A DNA stretch of 25,000 bases from Prorocentrum cordatum (GCA_963575745.1 CAUYUJ010017652.1:169387-194386), one strand, 5' to 3'. Shown: positions 7,797-16,352, counted from the first letter of the stretch. A program made the numbers and translations. Notes: generated by a model from the sequence alone, not told the origin.

Positions 7797-8160
7797 GTGG
7801 AGCGATGATTCGAGAAGGCGTTGCGGCGCCAGACGAAGCCTGGTGAACTCGAGGCGAAGCCCACACGAACTCCGAGTGAGTCCCGGCGAGCGCCGTCCAG
7901 ACGAGACCACGCTGGTTCCCGCGAGGGCTCGCCCGAGCCAGGGCCACAGCATGGATCGGGAGGAGCCCAAACACAGGCACAACGAATGATCGACTCCCAG
8001 GAGAATATAGGCAATATGGGAAGTGGAGGGGAGGACGAGCATCCAGGAACTGTGGAGCCCGCGCTGATTCCCGGGGTTCGTCGTGCCTACACGATTGTAG
8101 GTCCCTGGGCCCAGACACTTGTCGGGAAACGACCTAGTACAATCTGTTAGTGTACTCATC
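7797..8160. other. Unassigned, possible coding remnant
   Basis: A plus-strand frame open to TAG at 8148 ends in a peptide of mixed composition (HPGTVEPALIPGVRRAYTIV) with moderate purine-first bias over its last 54 codons. Minus-strand frames are also open. Nothing identifies a product. Confidence 0.25.
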
Positions 8161-8229
8161 GAATGTCCTTCGGTCTATCCCGCCACTGTGATTGGCTTGT
8201 AGGTATGAACCCTAGTGGATGGGTGTTCG

Positions 8230-8700
8230 TTGGGATCTCGTGGGAGTATTCTCGGGGGCCTTTTGGAATCAGTTTGGACGCCCCTTGGGGGCCGCTTGGG
8301 GGCCTCTTGGGGGCTTCTTGGGGCCTCTTGGAGGCCTCTTTAGGGCCTCTTGGGGCCTCCTGGGGGCCTCTTGGGGCGGAATGCTCAGATTTTCGGTTCG
8401 TGTTCGCTCTTTTGGGCCCCTTTGGGGCCGTCTTGTGGCCCTCTTGGGCCGTTTCGGGCGCCTCTTGGGCTGTCTTGGGGCCCTCTTGGGTCGTTTTGGT
8501 GCCCTCTTGGAGGCCTCTTGGGCCATCTTGGGGCGGCCTTGGGGGTCTCTAGGGCCGTCCGGGAGCGTCGGTGAACCGAGAAGGCGAGAACGCTAACATC
8601 CTTCAAACGCCTCAGGGAAATCAAGGATTTTGGTCTCTTGGGGCCCTCGTGGGGGTGCTGTTGGAGGCCTCTGGGGCCGTCTTCGAGGTGTCTGGGGCCG
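8230..8700 (+). repeat. Degenerate TCTTGGGGCC decamer array
   Basis: Dense TCTTGGGGGCCTCTTGGGG-type units at 8280-8560, a short interruption containing AAGGCGAGAACG, and a second run at 8630-8700. It is bordered by GTGGGAGTATTCTCGGGG, which recurs at about 2675. Confidence 0.8.
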
Positions 8701-8886
8701 TCTCGAGGCTATTGACAGCGTCTTTGGGGGATGTTTTTCTGGCGAGACGGGGCTCTCTGCGACAGTTCTGGGCGGCACCCCAGAATTCACGGGAGCCATC
8801 CGGGGAAACCCCGGGACGGCCCCGGTCGGCCCAAGACGGCCGGGGAAACGCCTGGTCCGAGCCCTTCAAGACTTACACTTCGGACT

Positions 8887-8887
<1 letters not shown>

Positions 8888-8929
<42 letters not shown>
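8888..8929 (+). repeat. (CAG)14 tract
   Basis: Fourteen uninterrupted CAG units. One frame would give polyglutamine, but no flanking coding signal supports it. Confidence 0.95.
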
Positions 8930-8932
<3 letters not shown>

Positions 8933-8960
8933 GTCACTCCGTGCCAGAGGCAGCTGGCGG

Positions 8961-9020
8961 ATATGCTCGGGTCGGACGCACGCCTCCAGGGAGGATGCAC
9001 AGCACAAGCATGTCCTTCTG
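8961..9020 (+). repeat. Dispersed repeat G, copy 1
   Basis: ATATGCTCGGGTCGGACGCA and CGCCTCCAGGGAGGATGCAC match 10897-10955. In this copy the palindromic arms seen at 10892-10941 are reduced to TATGCT/AGCATG. Confidence 0.6.
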
Positions 9021-9240
9021 CCTCCTGTCGATCCCTGCGCGCGGTGCTCGGAACAGGTGCCTGGGGCCGCGGCGGCGTCCGCTGCCGCTCCCGCTGGCGC
9101 GGAGGCCTTGGCGGCCCGGGGGGGCCCGCCGAGCTCGGACGACTGCAGCGCCGGGCCGGACGACTCGGAGGGAGGCTCCGGCGACGCCGGCGACTGATCC
9201 AGCTCCGCTTGGCGGCGCGCGCGGGGGGGCACGGGGCGCG
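9021..9240 (+). other. GC-rich tract with a possible acidic C-terminal frame
   Basis: A plus-strand frame ends at TGA 9195-9197. Nearly all of its last 33 codons end in G or C, and the tail is acidic and Ser-rich (SSDDCSAGPDDSEGGSGDAGD minus its last residue). GC is so high here that third-base bias is weak evidence, and the minus strand is open too. Confidence 0.2.
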
Positions 9241-9615
9241 CGCGCATCAGGAAGCCGTGTGCTTTTCGGGGGCGGACAGAACCCCCAACAGTGACACGTC
9301 GATTAGTGAATTGTCCGTTTTCGGTTCTCGAGAGGGCGCCGCGGCCGTTATTTTCCAGGCTTGCGCCCGCCAGGTTTGGGCCTCAGGTCGATTTCACTAA
9401 ACCACGTTTTACTAAAGGGAGGTCTGTCCATCCCCGAGCTTTCCGTCAGGGTATCCTGGGATTCTTCGCTCCGCGCGCACCGCAGTGACTTCCCGCAGCC
9501 GTGGAAGAAGCTGCGGCGTGCAGGGTGCCCCGGGTTTCCCCCCCGGCGCACCTCGCGCCCGGGTTCTCAGGGTTGGCTTTCTTGCGAGGCGTTCTCTTGC
9601 GGCCGCGCCCGCACC
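9241..9615 (+). repeat. Dispersed repeat E, copy 1 (interrupted)
   Basis: 9241-9265 and 9438-9615 align with the uninterrupted copy at 18555-18750. The shared part runs through GCTCCGCGCGCACCGCAGTG and ends in TTGCGGCCGCGCCCGCAC. The interruption is exactly the 172-bp inverted-repeat element plus one 5-bp duplicate. Confidence 0.8.
9266..9437. mobile_element. 172-bp MITE-like element D, copy 1, with 5-bp TSD
   Basis: Terminal inverted repeats: the left end TCGGGGGCGGACAGAACC matches the reverse complement of the right end (TCGGGGATGGACAGACCTCC). The element is flanked by a perfect GCTTT duplication (9261-9265 and 9438-9442). The paralogous locus at 18575-18579 has a single GCTTT and no element. 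The interior contains GACACGTCGATTNGTGAATT, CGTTTTCGGTT and ACTAAAGGGAGG, shared with copy 2 at 22417-22586. It has no coding capacity, so it must depend on a transposase encoded elsewhere. The superfamily is not assigned. Confidence 0.85.
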
Positions 9616-9700
9616 GCGTAGAGGGAGGGGAGGGGCTTCTTGGGAGGAGGCCGCTCCTCAGAAGTCGCCGGCCGTGCACCTAGAGAGAAGGCTAGGAATC

Positions 9701-9862
9701 AGGAGGGAACAAAAACACAAAGACACAGTTAATCGTCGATCCCTTCGAAAATATGGGAAAATATGGGCAGTGGGGGGGAAGACAGAAACCCAGAACATCT
9801 GGGAAAAGATGGGGAATCTTTTTATGTGTGCGTATTTCTCTGTGTGTCCTGGGGCCCCTTCA
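9701..9862 (+). repeat. Dispersed element H, copy 1
   Basis: Begins AGGAGGGAACAAAAACACA, then AATCGTCGATCCC, GAAAATATGGGAAAATATGG, GGGGGGAAGACAGAAACCC and TGTGTCCTGGGGCCCCTTCA at the end. Other copies are at 17479-17639, 20293-20443 and, split, at 20472-20545 plus 21941-21993. Similar sequences flank it (GGAATCAGGAGG on the left, GGAAGCAGGGGT on the right). It is non-coding and could be a SINE or a short DNA element. Confidence 0.75.
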
Positions 9863-9879
9863 AGGAAGCAGGGGTGCCT

Positions 9880-10128
9880 CTGGGAAGCCTCCCGCCCTCC
9901 TCCCGCCCCCCTCGTGCGCGCCGCCCACCTGCGAGCGCGGCGCCACGCCAGCTCGGCCGCGGGCCGCGCCGCCCAGGCGGCCGGCGCTCGGGCCGCCGGG
10001 AGCGTGAGGGCGCGGGCGTGCGCCGAGGTGCTGGCGCGGTCGGCCTCGCGGCGCGCCCGTCGTCCTCGGCGGGCCTGGGCCGGGCCAGGCCCGGCGGCGC
10101 GACGGAAAGGCTTCCGAGGCGCCCAGGC
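9880..10128 (+). other. GC-rich tract, possible exon
   Basis: A plus-strand frame reads LVRAAHLRARRHASSAAG and continues Ala/Arg-rich with almost all third bases G or C. It is open up to the 192-bp element at 10129. If that element plus one target duplicate is removed, the frame continues 27 codons further to a stop. The composition (about 80% GC) makes the coding call weak. Confidence 0.25.
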
Positions 10129-10320
10129 TTATGTCGGGCCTGTCCCCCTACAGGGGGATTTTCGACGAAAAAATAAAAATACCTTAAAACATAAACCAAA
10201 AAGATAAAAGATATTCCCAAAATAGTCCCCAGACTATTTTTGGAGTGTTTTTTGATTATTTTGGGGGTATTTTGCATTTTTCATCGAAAATCCACCTGTA
10301 GGGGGACAGGCCTAACTTAA
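10129..10320. mobile_element. 192-bp MITE-like element M, copy 1, with 8-bp TSD
   Basis: Long inverted ends: GTCGGGCCTGTCCCCCTACA on the left is mirrored by TGTAGGGGGACAGGCC on the right. Each end contains two nested palindromes (CCCCCTACAGGGGG and TTTTCGACGAAAA, slightly decayed on the right). The conserved centre is TAGTCCCCAGACTA (10223-10236). Flanks are GCCCAGGC (10121-10128) and GCCTAGGC (10321-10328), an 8-bp duplication with one change. Copy 2 at 23162-23353 is also 192 bp. Size and structure fit the introner-like elements known from dinoflagellates. The duplication here contains AG|GC, so a GC-AG splice would remove exactly one element plus one duplicate. Confidence 0.85.
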
Positions 10321-10449
10321 GCCTAGGCGCCTCCCGGTCCGCACCCTCTCTCAAGGTCCTGTGCTCCGTGTCGACTGGCCATCATCGTGTCCGTTGGTCA
10401 TCACATTTGATGTTCTCTATGCCGCGGAGAGCAACAAGTGCTACATATT

Positions 10450-10737
10450 TTAGTGAGCGGCGGTGAAGGCGCGTAATCGCGTCGCGCATGCCGCGCAGCA
10501 CTCGTTTTTGTATCGCGCAGTCTGAAGCAGCAGCCCTCCGTCAGGAGACCGCCCATATTCCGCAGCACCCCCCTGGGTCGCAAGTGTCAGCCGTATCCTC
10601 GTGTTATCGATCGTGTTGCTTCCAGTATCGTTGACGGTATCCCACTGCAGCTGAACACACAGCACGGGTCCGGAGGCCACGGTCTCGCTGACGCATGTTG
10701 AATATGATCCAACTGCGCTGCGGTGGGTGTTGGTCAA
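10450..10737 (-). CDS. Possible coding exon, unknown product
   Basis: The minus-strand frame is open for about 95 codons to TAA at 10450-10452, with about 60% purine-first codons and a non-repetitive peptide (VGSYSTCVSETVASGPVLC, LQWDTVNDTGSNTIDNTR, ARYKNECCAACATRLRAF). The Cys and Thr/Ser/Asn content would suit an extracellular domain. No ATG starts it; a TGA lies just upstream of a possible AG acceptor. The plus strand has a 76-codon open frame over the same bases, so strand and reality are uncertain. Confidence 0.3.
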   Translation of the reverse strand: MTNTHRSAVGSYSTCVSETVASGPVLCVQLQWDTVNDTGSNTIDNTRIRLTLATQGGAAEYGRSPDGGLLLQTARYKNECCAACATRLRAFTAAH

Positions 10738-10780
10738 AACTCAACTGTAAATTCCCCCCAACATACTTATACTATGTGTT

Positions 10781-10804
10781 CGTCGCCCCCCCCCAGGGGC
10801 GACG
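10781..10804. repeat. Stem-loop 1 of a cluster
   Basis: CGTCGCCCC (10781-10789) pairs perfectly with GGGGCGACG (10796-10804) across a 6-nt loop. Confidence 0.7.
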
Positions 10805-10817
10805 CGCGCACCGAGAA

Positions 10818-10887
10818 ATCTTGTAGTATACGCATCGTGGCGGGCGCTTTCTGGCCACACCGTTCGAGAAACGATATACTACAAGAT
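10818..10887. repeat. Stem-loop 2 of a cluster
   Basis: ATCTTGTAGTATA (10818-10830) pairs perfectly over 13 bp with TATACTACAAGAT (10875-10887). Shorter complementary pieces inside (GTGG and CCAC, ATCGT and ACGAT) could extend or nest the fold. Confidence 0.75.
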
Positions 10888-10891
10888 GGGT

Positions 10892-10941
10892 ATACTATAT
10901 GTTCGGGTCGGACGCGCGCCTCCAAGGCGGACATATAGTAT
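10892..10941. repeat. Stem-loop 3, containing dispersed repeat G copy 2
   Basis: ATACTATATGT (10892-10902) pairs perfectly over 11 bp with ACATATAGTAT (10931-10941). The 28-nt loop TCGGGTCGGACGCGCGCC... is the part shared with 8967-8995. Confidence 0.75.
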
Positions 10942-11527
10942 TAGTATGTCTCTGTGCGTCCCATATAATAATAGAACAGTAGGGGGCTCATCTTCTGGTT
11001 CTGCACATAACTTATTAGCTCGTCTCCCACTGAGGCTGCCAGCTCCGTGCCCCGTGCAGTGCCTCGAGCCTCCCAGGACACCGGCGGGCCACGGTTTTCA
11101 GCGCGAGAGAGCGTCGGTCTCTGGAGACCAATCGAAACTGCAGCTCGTTCCAAAGTCTCTCAAGGCCCTATCTCGCACTCGAACGCAGGAAGCTATCGAT
11201 TCGGAGTCGGGATTTCGTCGATGCGACCAGCCCAGCGAGGCGTGTGCCAGGAAGTCAGAAGTTTGAAGCTGCGACCAAGGGGCTGTCTCTGCTGCGCGGC
11301 AGCTCGGTGAGATGGGCGCCAGAGTAGACTGGCTGCGCGACCATCTCGCGCATATTCTGTTCAGTGCGAAGGTGCGCCTGCGGCCGACCAGCCCTGGTCC
11401 AATAGGAGGGGCAAGAGCAAAAGAGTGACCTACATTCTGGACACTTCACGCACGGATCCCCATCAGCCCATCCCAGAACAGTCACCAGGCGAGGGGCCCT
11501 CATCAGGGATGTGTGGCAGCAGTCGGC
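10942..11527. other. Non-repetitive tract with ambiguous open frames
   Basis: Both strands have open frames with mixed-composition peptides. On the minus strand a frame ending at 11255 includes a CVKCPECRSLFCSC stretch, which has the Cys spacing of a zinc-binding site. On the plus strand the same bases encode a frame with KSKRVTYILDTSRTDPHQP. Neither has a decisive codon bias, so no gene is called. If real, these are exon-sized pieces. Confidence 0.25.
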
Positions 11528-11670
11528 CGTCTTGGGGCCATCTTGGGGCCATCTGGGGGCCATTTCGGAAACGCGTTCTTGGAACGCTCTGGGGGGTCTC
11601 CGGGGCCCCTCTTGAGATCTCTTGGGGGTCCTTTGCGCCTATCTTGGACAGTCTGGGCGGCGGCCTCTTC
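11528..11670 (+). repeat. Degenerate TCTTGGGGCC decamer array
   Basis: GTCTTGGGGCCATCTTGGGG and related units, ending near a GGCCGCC-rich segment. Confidence 0.65.
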
Positions 11671-11844
11671 GGCCGCCTCGCGTCTAGACGTGCCGCTGCC
11701 GCCGCAATCCTTGCGGCGCGCCCGAATGGTGTTTGATTTTCCCAGGCAAAACTATAGCATCCTGCTGCTGTGGATCTGGTGTGTGAGACTTCGGGGCCCT
11801 CTTGTGACCATGTTGGAAGCTATCGGTCGAGTTTTTTTTTTTTT
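11671..11844. other. Unassigned spacer with T and TG runs
   Basis: No gene is seen. A T-run (11832-11844) leads into a (GT)n tract that begins the 320-bp repeat. Confidence 0.4.
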
Positions 11845-12164
11845 GTGTGTGTGTGTGTGTGTATCCTGAGTACGCCCCCCCCGTCGGAGCCCTCAAAATA
11901 GCCTTTTGGGGCCCTCCTGGGGCGCTCTTGGGGCGGTCTTGGGCGCTGTTGGGGCCGTCTTGGGTTTCTCTCTTGGGGCCCTCTTGGGCAACCTTGGAAC
12001 CAGATACGGAAGCGATCTAGTGAGAAATCACGCATCGCTAATTTTCATTCGGTTTGGCCTCTGGGGGGCCTCCTTGGGAGGCTCGGAGGGCACTCGAAGC
12101 CATCCTGGGGCGGTCTTGAACGCTCCTGGAGGCATTTTGGAAGCTATCTTGAACCATCTTGGGC
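11845..12164 (+). repeat. 320-bp repeat L, copy 1
   Basis: (GT)n, ATCCTGAGTACGCC, GTCGGAGCCCTCAAAATAGC, decamer-like units, ACCAGATACGGAAGCGATCT, AGTGAGAAATCACGCATCGC, ATTTTCATTCGGTTT, then more decamers to TTGAACCATCTTGGGCT. It matches 16353-16671 in the same orientation almost without gaps, with substitutions spread along the length. The AGTGAGAAATCACGCATCGC core is the non-repetitive hallmark. Confidence 0.85.
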
Positions 12165-12592
12165 TCTCTGGAGGCACATGGGTGGACCCCACGATCAGGA
12201 GAACGGTCGCCGCAAGCCGGCTTCCATGCTGCCAAATGGGGATGGACTGCCAGTGGCATTGCTGCGTCCGTTGGTGGAAGACCAATCTTTCTGTCAGAGG
12301 TCTGTCGGCGCTCACAGCCGACGAGATGGCGGCGCGTCTGGAGGCCCTCGGCGCCAAGCCCGCTGTCCTGCGCTGCCCCCCCCTGGGCCCCCTGCCTGGC
12401 CGCCCCACCGTCGAGCTCGCCAACGCGGGCCCCCCCACACTCCAGAGATCAATCGAGGCTTCTTCTTGAGAGGGTCACGCGCCTACGTAGACAGCGTGCA
12501 TGCTTGGATGCTTTTCTTCTGCATACTTTACGTCATTACTGCCAAAGTTACTTTTACTTACTTTATGGCTATATGAATGTTTCTGGGGGTCG

Positions 12593-13159
12593 ATGGCTGT
12601 GGTAGCCCTGCCTGATCACATCCCTTGTGGACTGCTCCTGGTCCTTGAGGGCCCCCACGATCCCGCCCGCACCCACACGACCATCCCCATCCTCCGCACC
12701 ATCGACGACAGTTTCGGCAGGCACCTCCGCTGCGGCCAGTGGAAGTGTCAGTGCGACCGCTGCCCAAACGGCGTCCCCACGAGGCAATGGCAATGCGGCG
12801 ATGCACCGCTTGGCACATTCATCTTCTGCCTTGGGAAGGAACCCCCGATCGAGCCCTCACACGGGCTCCCGCCCTTTCACTCTCGGGCACAGCTGTCCGC
12901 CAGCATGCAGTGGAATGCTACCTGGTTCTGCGAAGATTGCCTAATGCACCTGTGGGATGCCCGCCCGAGCCAGGTCAAGGCAATGCTCGAGAGGGATGGG
13001 CGTCTCGTATTTCCCAGGACCGCGCCTGAAAGGGACAAGAAGCCAGCCCAGCCAGCCTCAGCTCCCACCTCGCTGGCACACCCCCGTAACAGCATTCATT
13101 CAAGGACGAGCAGCAGCTGCCACCATCCAGCGCACCCGACAGCGCACCTGACCCGCTGA
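12593..13159 (+). CDS. Cys/Trp-rich coding fragment, unknown family
   Basis: Read from the ATG at 12593 to TGA 13157-13159 (the frame is open from 12500), giving 188 residues. About three quarters of codons end in G or C, mainly C. The peptide has a CGQWKCQCDRCPNG motif, then QWQCGD, FCLG, and later WNATWFCEDCLMHLWDARP. The Cys pairs (CxCxxC, then CxxC) suggest one or two zinc sites. The C-terminal third is Pro/Ser/Thr-rich. No named domain is recognised. Downstream in the same frame come an Arg/Ser-rich stretch and further TGA stops at 13561 and 13727, so the ORF is either the end of an exon or a decayed gene. The long minus-strand frames opposite are Gly/Arg-rich shadows. Confidence 0.45.
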   Translation: MAVVALPDHIPCGLLLVLEGPHDPARTHTTIPILRTIDDSFGRHLRCGQWKCQCDRCPNGVPTRQWQCGDAPLGTFIFCLGKEPPIEPSHGLPPFHSRAQLSASMQWNATWFCEDCLMHLWDARPSQVKAMLERDGRLVFPRTAPERDKKPAQPASAPTSLAHPRNSIHSRTSSSCHHPAHPTAHLTR

Positions 13160-14437
13160 CGCTCTGGAAGGACCGCGACCCCAGGCGGGGGGGGGGGGCA
13201 CCGGCTTTCGGGACGCAGCGCCCCGACAGGCGATGCAGCCCCCGGCCAGCAGAGGCGGCGCCCGCAGAATCGCAGCCCAGTCCGCCGCCGGCCTCCCAGC
13301 CGCTCGGGTAGTCCCAGCCCGGCGACCACTGGCAGACCACCCGGGCGCAGGATCGGCCGACGCGCATCCACCAGCCATTCCTGCGGCAGCCGCTCGGTGT
13401 CCTCGCGTGGCCGCCTGGCCAGCTCCAGCAGCACCGACCCACAGAGGTCCTCCACGCCGCCACCAGACCATCGGCGCAGCCCGTTGCCTGGGCATCGCCG
13501 TGCAGACGACCGCAGCCCCCCTACCCCCTCGCAGGTCAGACACAGCCGCCCCACTTCGGCCTGAAGGACGGGAGGCGAGATTCTGGACACGCTGCCGACG
13601 CCGCCCCCGCGGCCCCTTGCGAACCTTCTGGACGACCTCCCCGGCTTCGATCCACCGACCTGTCCCCTTCTGAAGGTGAGGGACATCGCATCGCTGGAGA
13701 CCGACGGACGCATCGACCCTGAACCCTGAGCTGGGAAGGCAGACGACACCATTGCGCACATCATGGTGGTATTTGCCTGCTCCGTGTCCCTCATGATCGA
13801 CGCTTGCTGGAGGAGCTGGGCGGCGAAGCACAGGCCCTCCTCTCTCCTTAGGCCAGGGAAAGGTCGGGAGCACCCGCTGGCCCCAGGGCCTGGCCCCGCG
13901 ACGCGCTGCCAGGAATTCCTCGCCACTATCTACGGGGGCTCCATGGGGCGGTCAGCGCGCTGCGCTGTCACTTCTGGCGAGTCATATTCACCGCCAAAAG
14001 CACCGCGGTTGCACCCAGGGTCCCGTTGGTCCCGACGAATGGGACGCGTGCCGCATCAAGCGCGACCCCCAGGCAACCCCGCCCCCCCATCGTGGTGGTC
14101 CAGGTCGTTGCTCAGCGGCAGCGAGGATGGACGCGCGCGGTTGTCTGAAGCGCCCAACGACCCCCCCAGGGGCAAGCCGCAAGCGGCGCGATAGCAGCCC
14201 CCCCAGCCCACCCTCTGCGTCGCGCGCTCGCTCCAACGCGGCCGGCTGCGACTGGAGCCCTCAGGAGCGCGCCCCCCGGACAACCCCGCACTTAGCAATC
14301 GCGAGAGGCGGCCCAGTCCGATCCGTTCTCCGCGACCACCCAGAGACGCGCGCGCCCGCCGCCTAGCCCCGATCGCGGGCAGGCGCTGCAGGCTGAGCCG
14401 TCCGACGGGGGCGCTTCGGGAGGCAGCGGAGAAGAGC
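13160..14437 (+). other. GC-rich tract with broken continuation of the coding frame
   Basis: The frame of 12593-13159 continues as an Arg/Ser/Pro-rich stretch to a TGA at 13561. It then reads ILDTLPTPPPRPLANLLDDL and PGFDPPTCPLLKVRDIASLE to a TGA at 13727, then from about 13740 to a TAG at 14192. Residues such as LANLLDDLPGF and DIASLETDGRID look like protein rather than repeat. A poly-G run is at 13188-13198. This fits a decayed or intron-split gene but proves neither. Confidence 0.3.
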
Positions 14438-14980
14438 TTGTCCTTGAGACCCCCCTGCACCGATGAGCAGCGTGGCCCGGGGGCGCCCAGGAGGGGTCGC
14501 GGTGGCGGTGCAGCGGAGCGGTCCCCGCCATGGCGCCAGGTTGACCCTCCCCGTCGCGCCTCTGTTCTCCCTCGCGACTATGCCTCCCGCCATGGTGCCT
14601 CGGACCTGCTGTGCATCGAGCCGCGACGAGAGGTGCGGTGGCAACCTGGTTGGAACTATAGCGCCAATAACAAAGGGTCCTGGCAGAAGGTAGTCAACCG
14701 CCTCAGAAAGGAATGTGGCCCCATGTTGACCGTTGGCTGAAACGCCAGTTGCAGACGCAGGTCGGGGCGATGCTTTTCCAGAGACACCAGCCGGCGCCTG
14801 AAGACTTTGTGGTTGACTTCGCCCGAGCCAATTTCGATGTCCGCGCCCTCTGCCGGCATAAGGGCATCCACGTCGACTGGGATGCTGAGTGGGGGCGGGA
14901 AGTGGAGATGAGGAGGCGCGGCGCGCGGGCCGCCAAGGGCGATGGAAAGGCCCCCCCCCGCAGGGGAGAGGCGAGCGTCC
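14438..14980 (+). pseudogene. Trp-rich coding relic with a frameshift
   Basis: Frame 2 carries DYASRHGASDLLCIEPRREV, then RWQPGWNYSANNKGSWQKVV and NRLRKECGP up to a TGA at 14738. From about 14713 frame 1 continues with HVDRWLKRQLQTQVGAMLFQ, then RHQPAPEDFVVDFARANFDV and RALCRHKGIHVDWDAEWGRE. In frame 1 about 74% of third bases but only about 40% of second bases are G or C, a genuine coding asymmetry. The two halves join only with a shift near 14700-14740. The family is unknown. It lies in the same orientation as 12593-13159 and may belong to the same former gene. Confidence 0.45.
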
Positions 14981-16330
14981 TGCCGACTCCTCCTGGCCCA
15001 GCAACGACCCCTTGCGCCAGTGGCGGTCCGGGGCGCGTAGTCAGCACCAGTAGCTGCCCGCCAGACATGGTGGGTGCCCGCCTGCTTCGACCTGTTCTGA
15101 GCCCCCCGCGCAGCTCCCCCGCGCCGCTCCTGGGCCGGGCGCCCCTTCTCGCCTGGAGCTCGGCTGCCCAATTCGTCTTGCAGGTGCTCGTCGCCATTGC
15201 CCCCCTGCAGCGGGGCCGGTAGCGGCTGGCCGCCTGCCCCCCGGCCGTCGGCTTGCCTTCGGCTACTCTCCCTCCAGGCCGGCGGCTCCTCGCCTGCCGG
15301 CCCCTCATTCCACCGCGTCGCTGCGCCTGTTCGGCGGCCCTCCCCGCGCGCCCCCGGCTGCCGCCAGGGGCTGCGTTCGTGTCGTCGCCGCTTGACCTGC
15401 TGTGCGCCCCAGGGCCAGCGGTTGCGGCTCCTCGGCGGCGCTGCCACCCGCGCCCCGCCCCCTTCCTGGCGACGGCCGCTGCGCTTGCCATGGGCGGGCT
15501 GGTCTTGCCGCTCTTCGCTGGCTCCCGCGCGCCTCCTCTGGCCGCCCCGGCCGCCCTCTCCCGCGCTGCTGGGTGCCCTGTCCCGCCGCTGCATCCCCTG
15601 CCCCTGCAGGGTGGATCGCCGGCCTTCTGCATGTTTTGTCCAGGCGCCGCCGGTGGCTCCTACCTCGGCTTTCTGCCGCGCCCTCAGGGCTGACCGGCCT
15701 TGGCCGCTCCTGGTTGGGCCCTCGCTTCGCTTTCCTTGGTTTTCAGGCCAGCCTCCGCCCGCGTGCCGGCCGCCCAGGTCGGCCGTGCTCGCTGCAACGC
15801 AGCCGCGGCGCCTTGGTGCACTGCCCGCCCGCTTCTCCCGCGCTCGCAGGTCAGCAGATCTCGGAGTCCACCTGCCCCAGTCGCTGGGCCTTTGCTATCG
15901 CCGCCCGGCGCCCCCATTTTGGCGTGGTCACCTCGGCTGGACTGTCACTTGGCAGGTCAAGGTCTCGGTGCGCAGCCGATCGCTGTTCATCGTGTCCGGC
16001 ACCCTATGTGGTGTGGCCATCGCAGGATGCTCAGTCGCTTGGCAGGTCAGAAGATCTCAGTGCTCAGCCATTTCGCACGTCTTGCTTTCCCTCCCTTGGG
16101 CTCCGCCCGGCTGCCATCGGGCTGCCGGCCCCCAGCTGCTCTGCCCTGGCGCCGCCGCTGGCCCCCCCGCCCCCGGCGCCCACCCTGCCGCCGCTGGGAC
16201 TTGCCTGGCTGGGCCCGGCTTCCTCTCCCCCCGCCCGCGCCGGGCTTCCTCCCTCTTCCTCTTGTGCACCGCGGCCCAATTTGCATTGAGTGCGTTCACT
16301 AATGCCACGTCGCCGGAGCAGTAGCCTCTG
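14981..16330 (+). other. Very GC-rich open tract, no confident gene
   Basis: Several overlapping frames of 150-375 codons are open on both strands because stops are rare at this GC level. One plus-strand frame (to TGA 15691) has a hydrophobic stretch (LAMGGLVLPLFAGSRAPPL) but no supporting context. A degenerate motif GCAGGTCAG-AGATCTC occurs near 15846, 15953 and 16041, about 90-105 bp apart, hinting at an old tandem repeat. Confidence 0.3.
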
Positions 16331-16352
16331 CCCAGCCGCCGACGTAAAACAA

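Noticed and set aside
8888-8929. Polyglutamine protein tract
   Set aside because: (CAG)14 has no flanking frame with coding bias in the Gln phase.
11255-11563. Zinc-finger protein on the minus strand
   Set aside because: The CVKCPECRSLFCSC spacing is suggestive, but codon bias is average and the plus strand is equally open, so it is recorded only within the unassigned tract.
13157-13729. TGA recoding (three in-frame TGA codons after the Cys/Trp-rich ORF)
   Set aside because: Introns or decay explain the stops more simply. No selenocysteine context is visible, and TGA is used as a stop elsewhere in the window.
14656-15632. Overlapping minus-strand open frames of about 310 codons
   Set aside because: Two frames on one strand are open together because of very high GC. 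The plus strand at 14713-14930 has the better codon-position asymmetry.
15197-16324. 375-codon plus-strand open frame
   Set aside because: Arg/Pro/Ala/Ser-rich composition expected of GC-rich DNA, with overlapping open frames in other phases and no recognisable domain.
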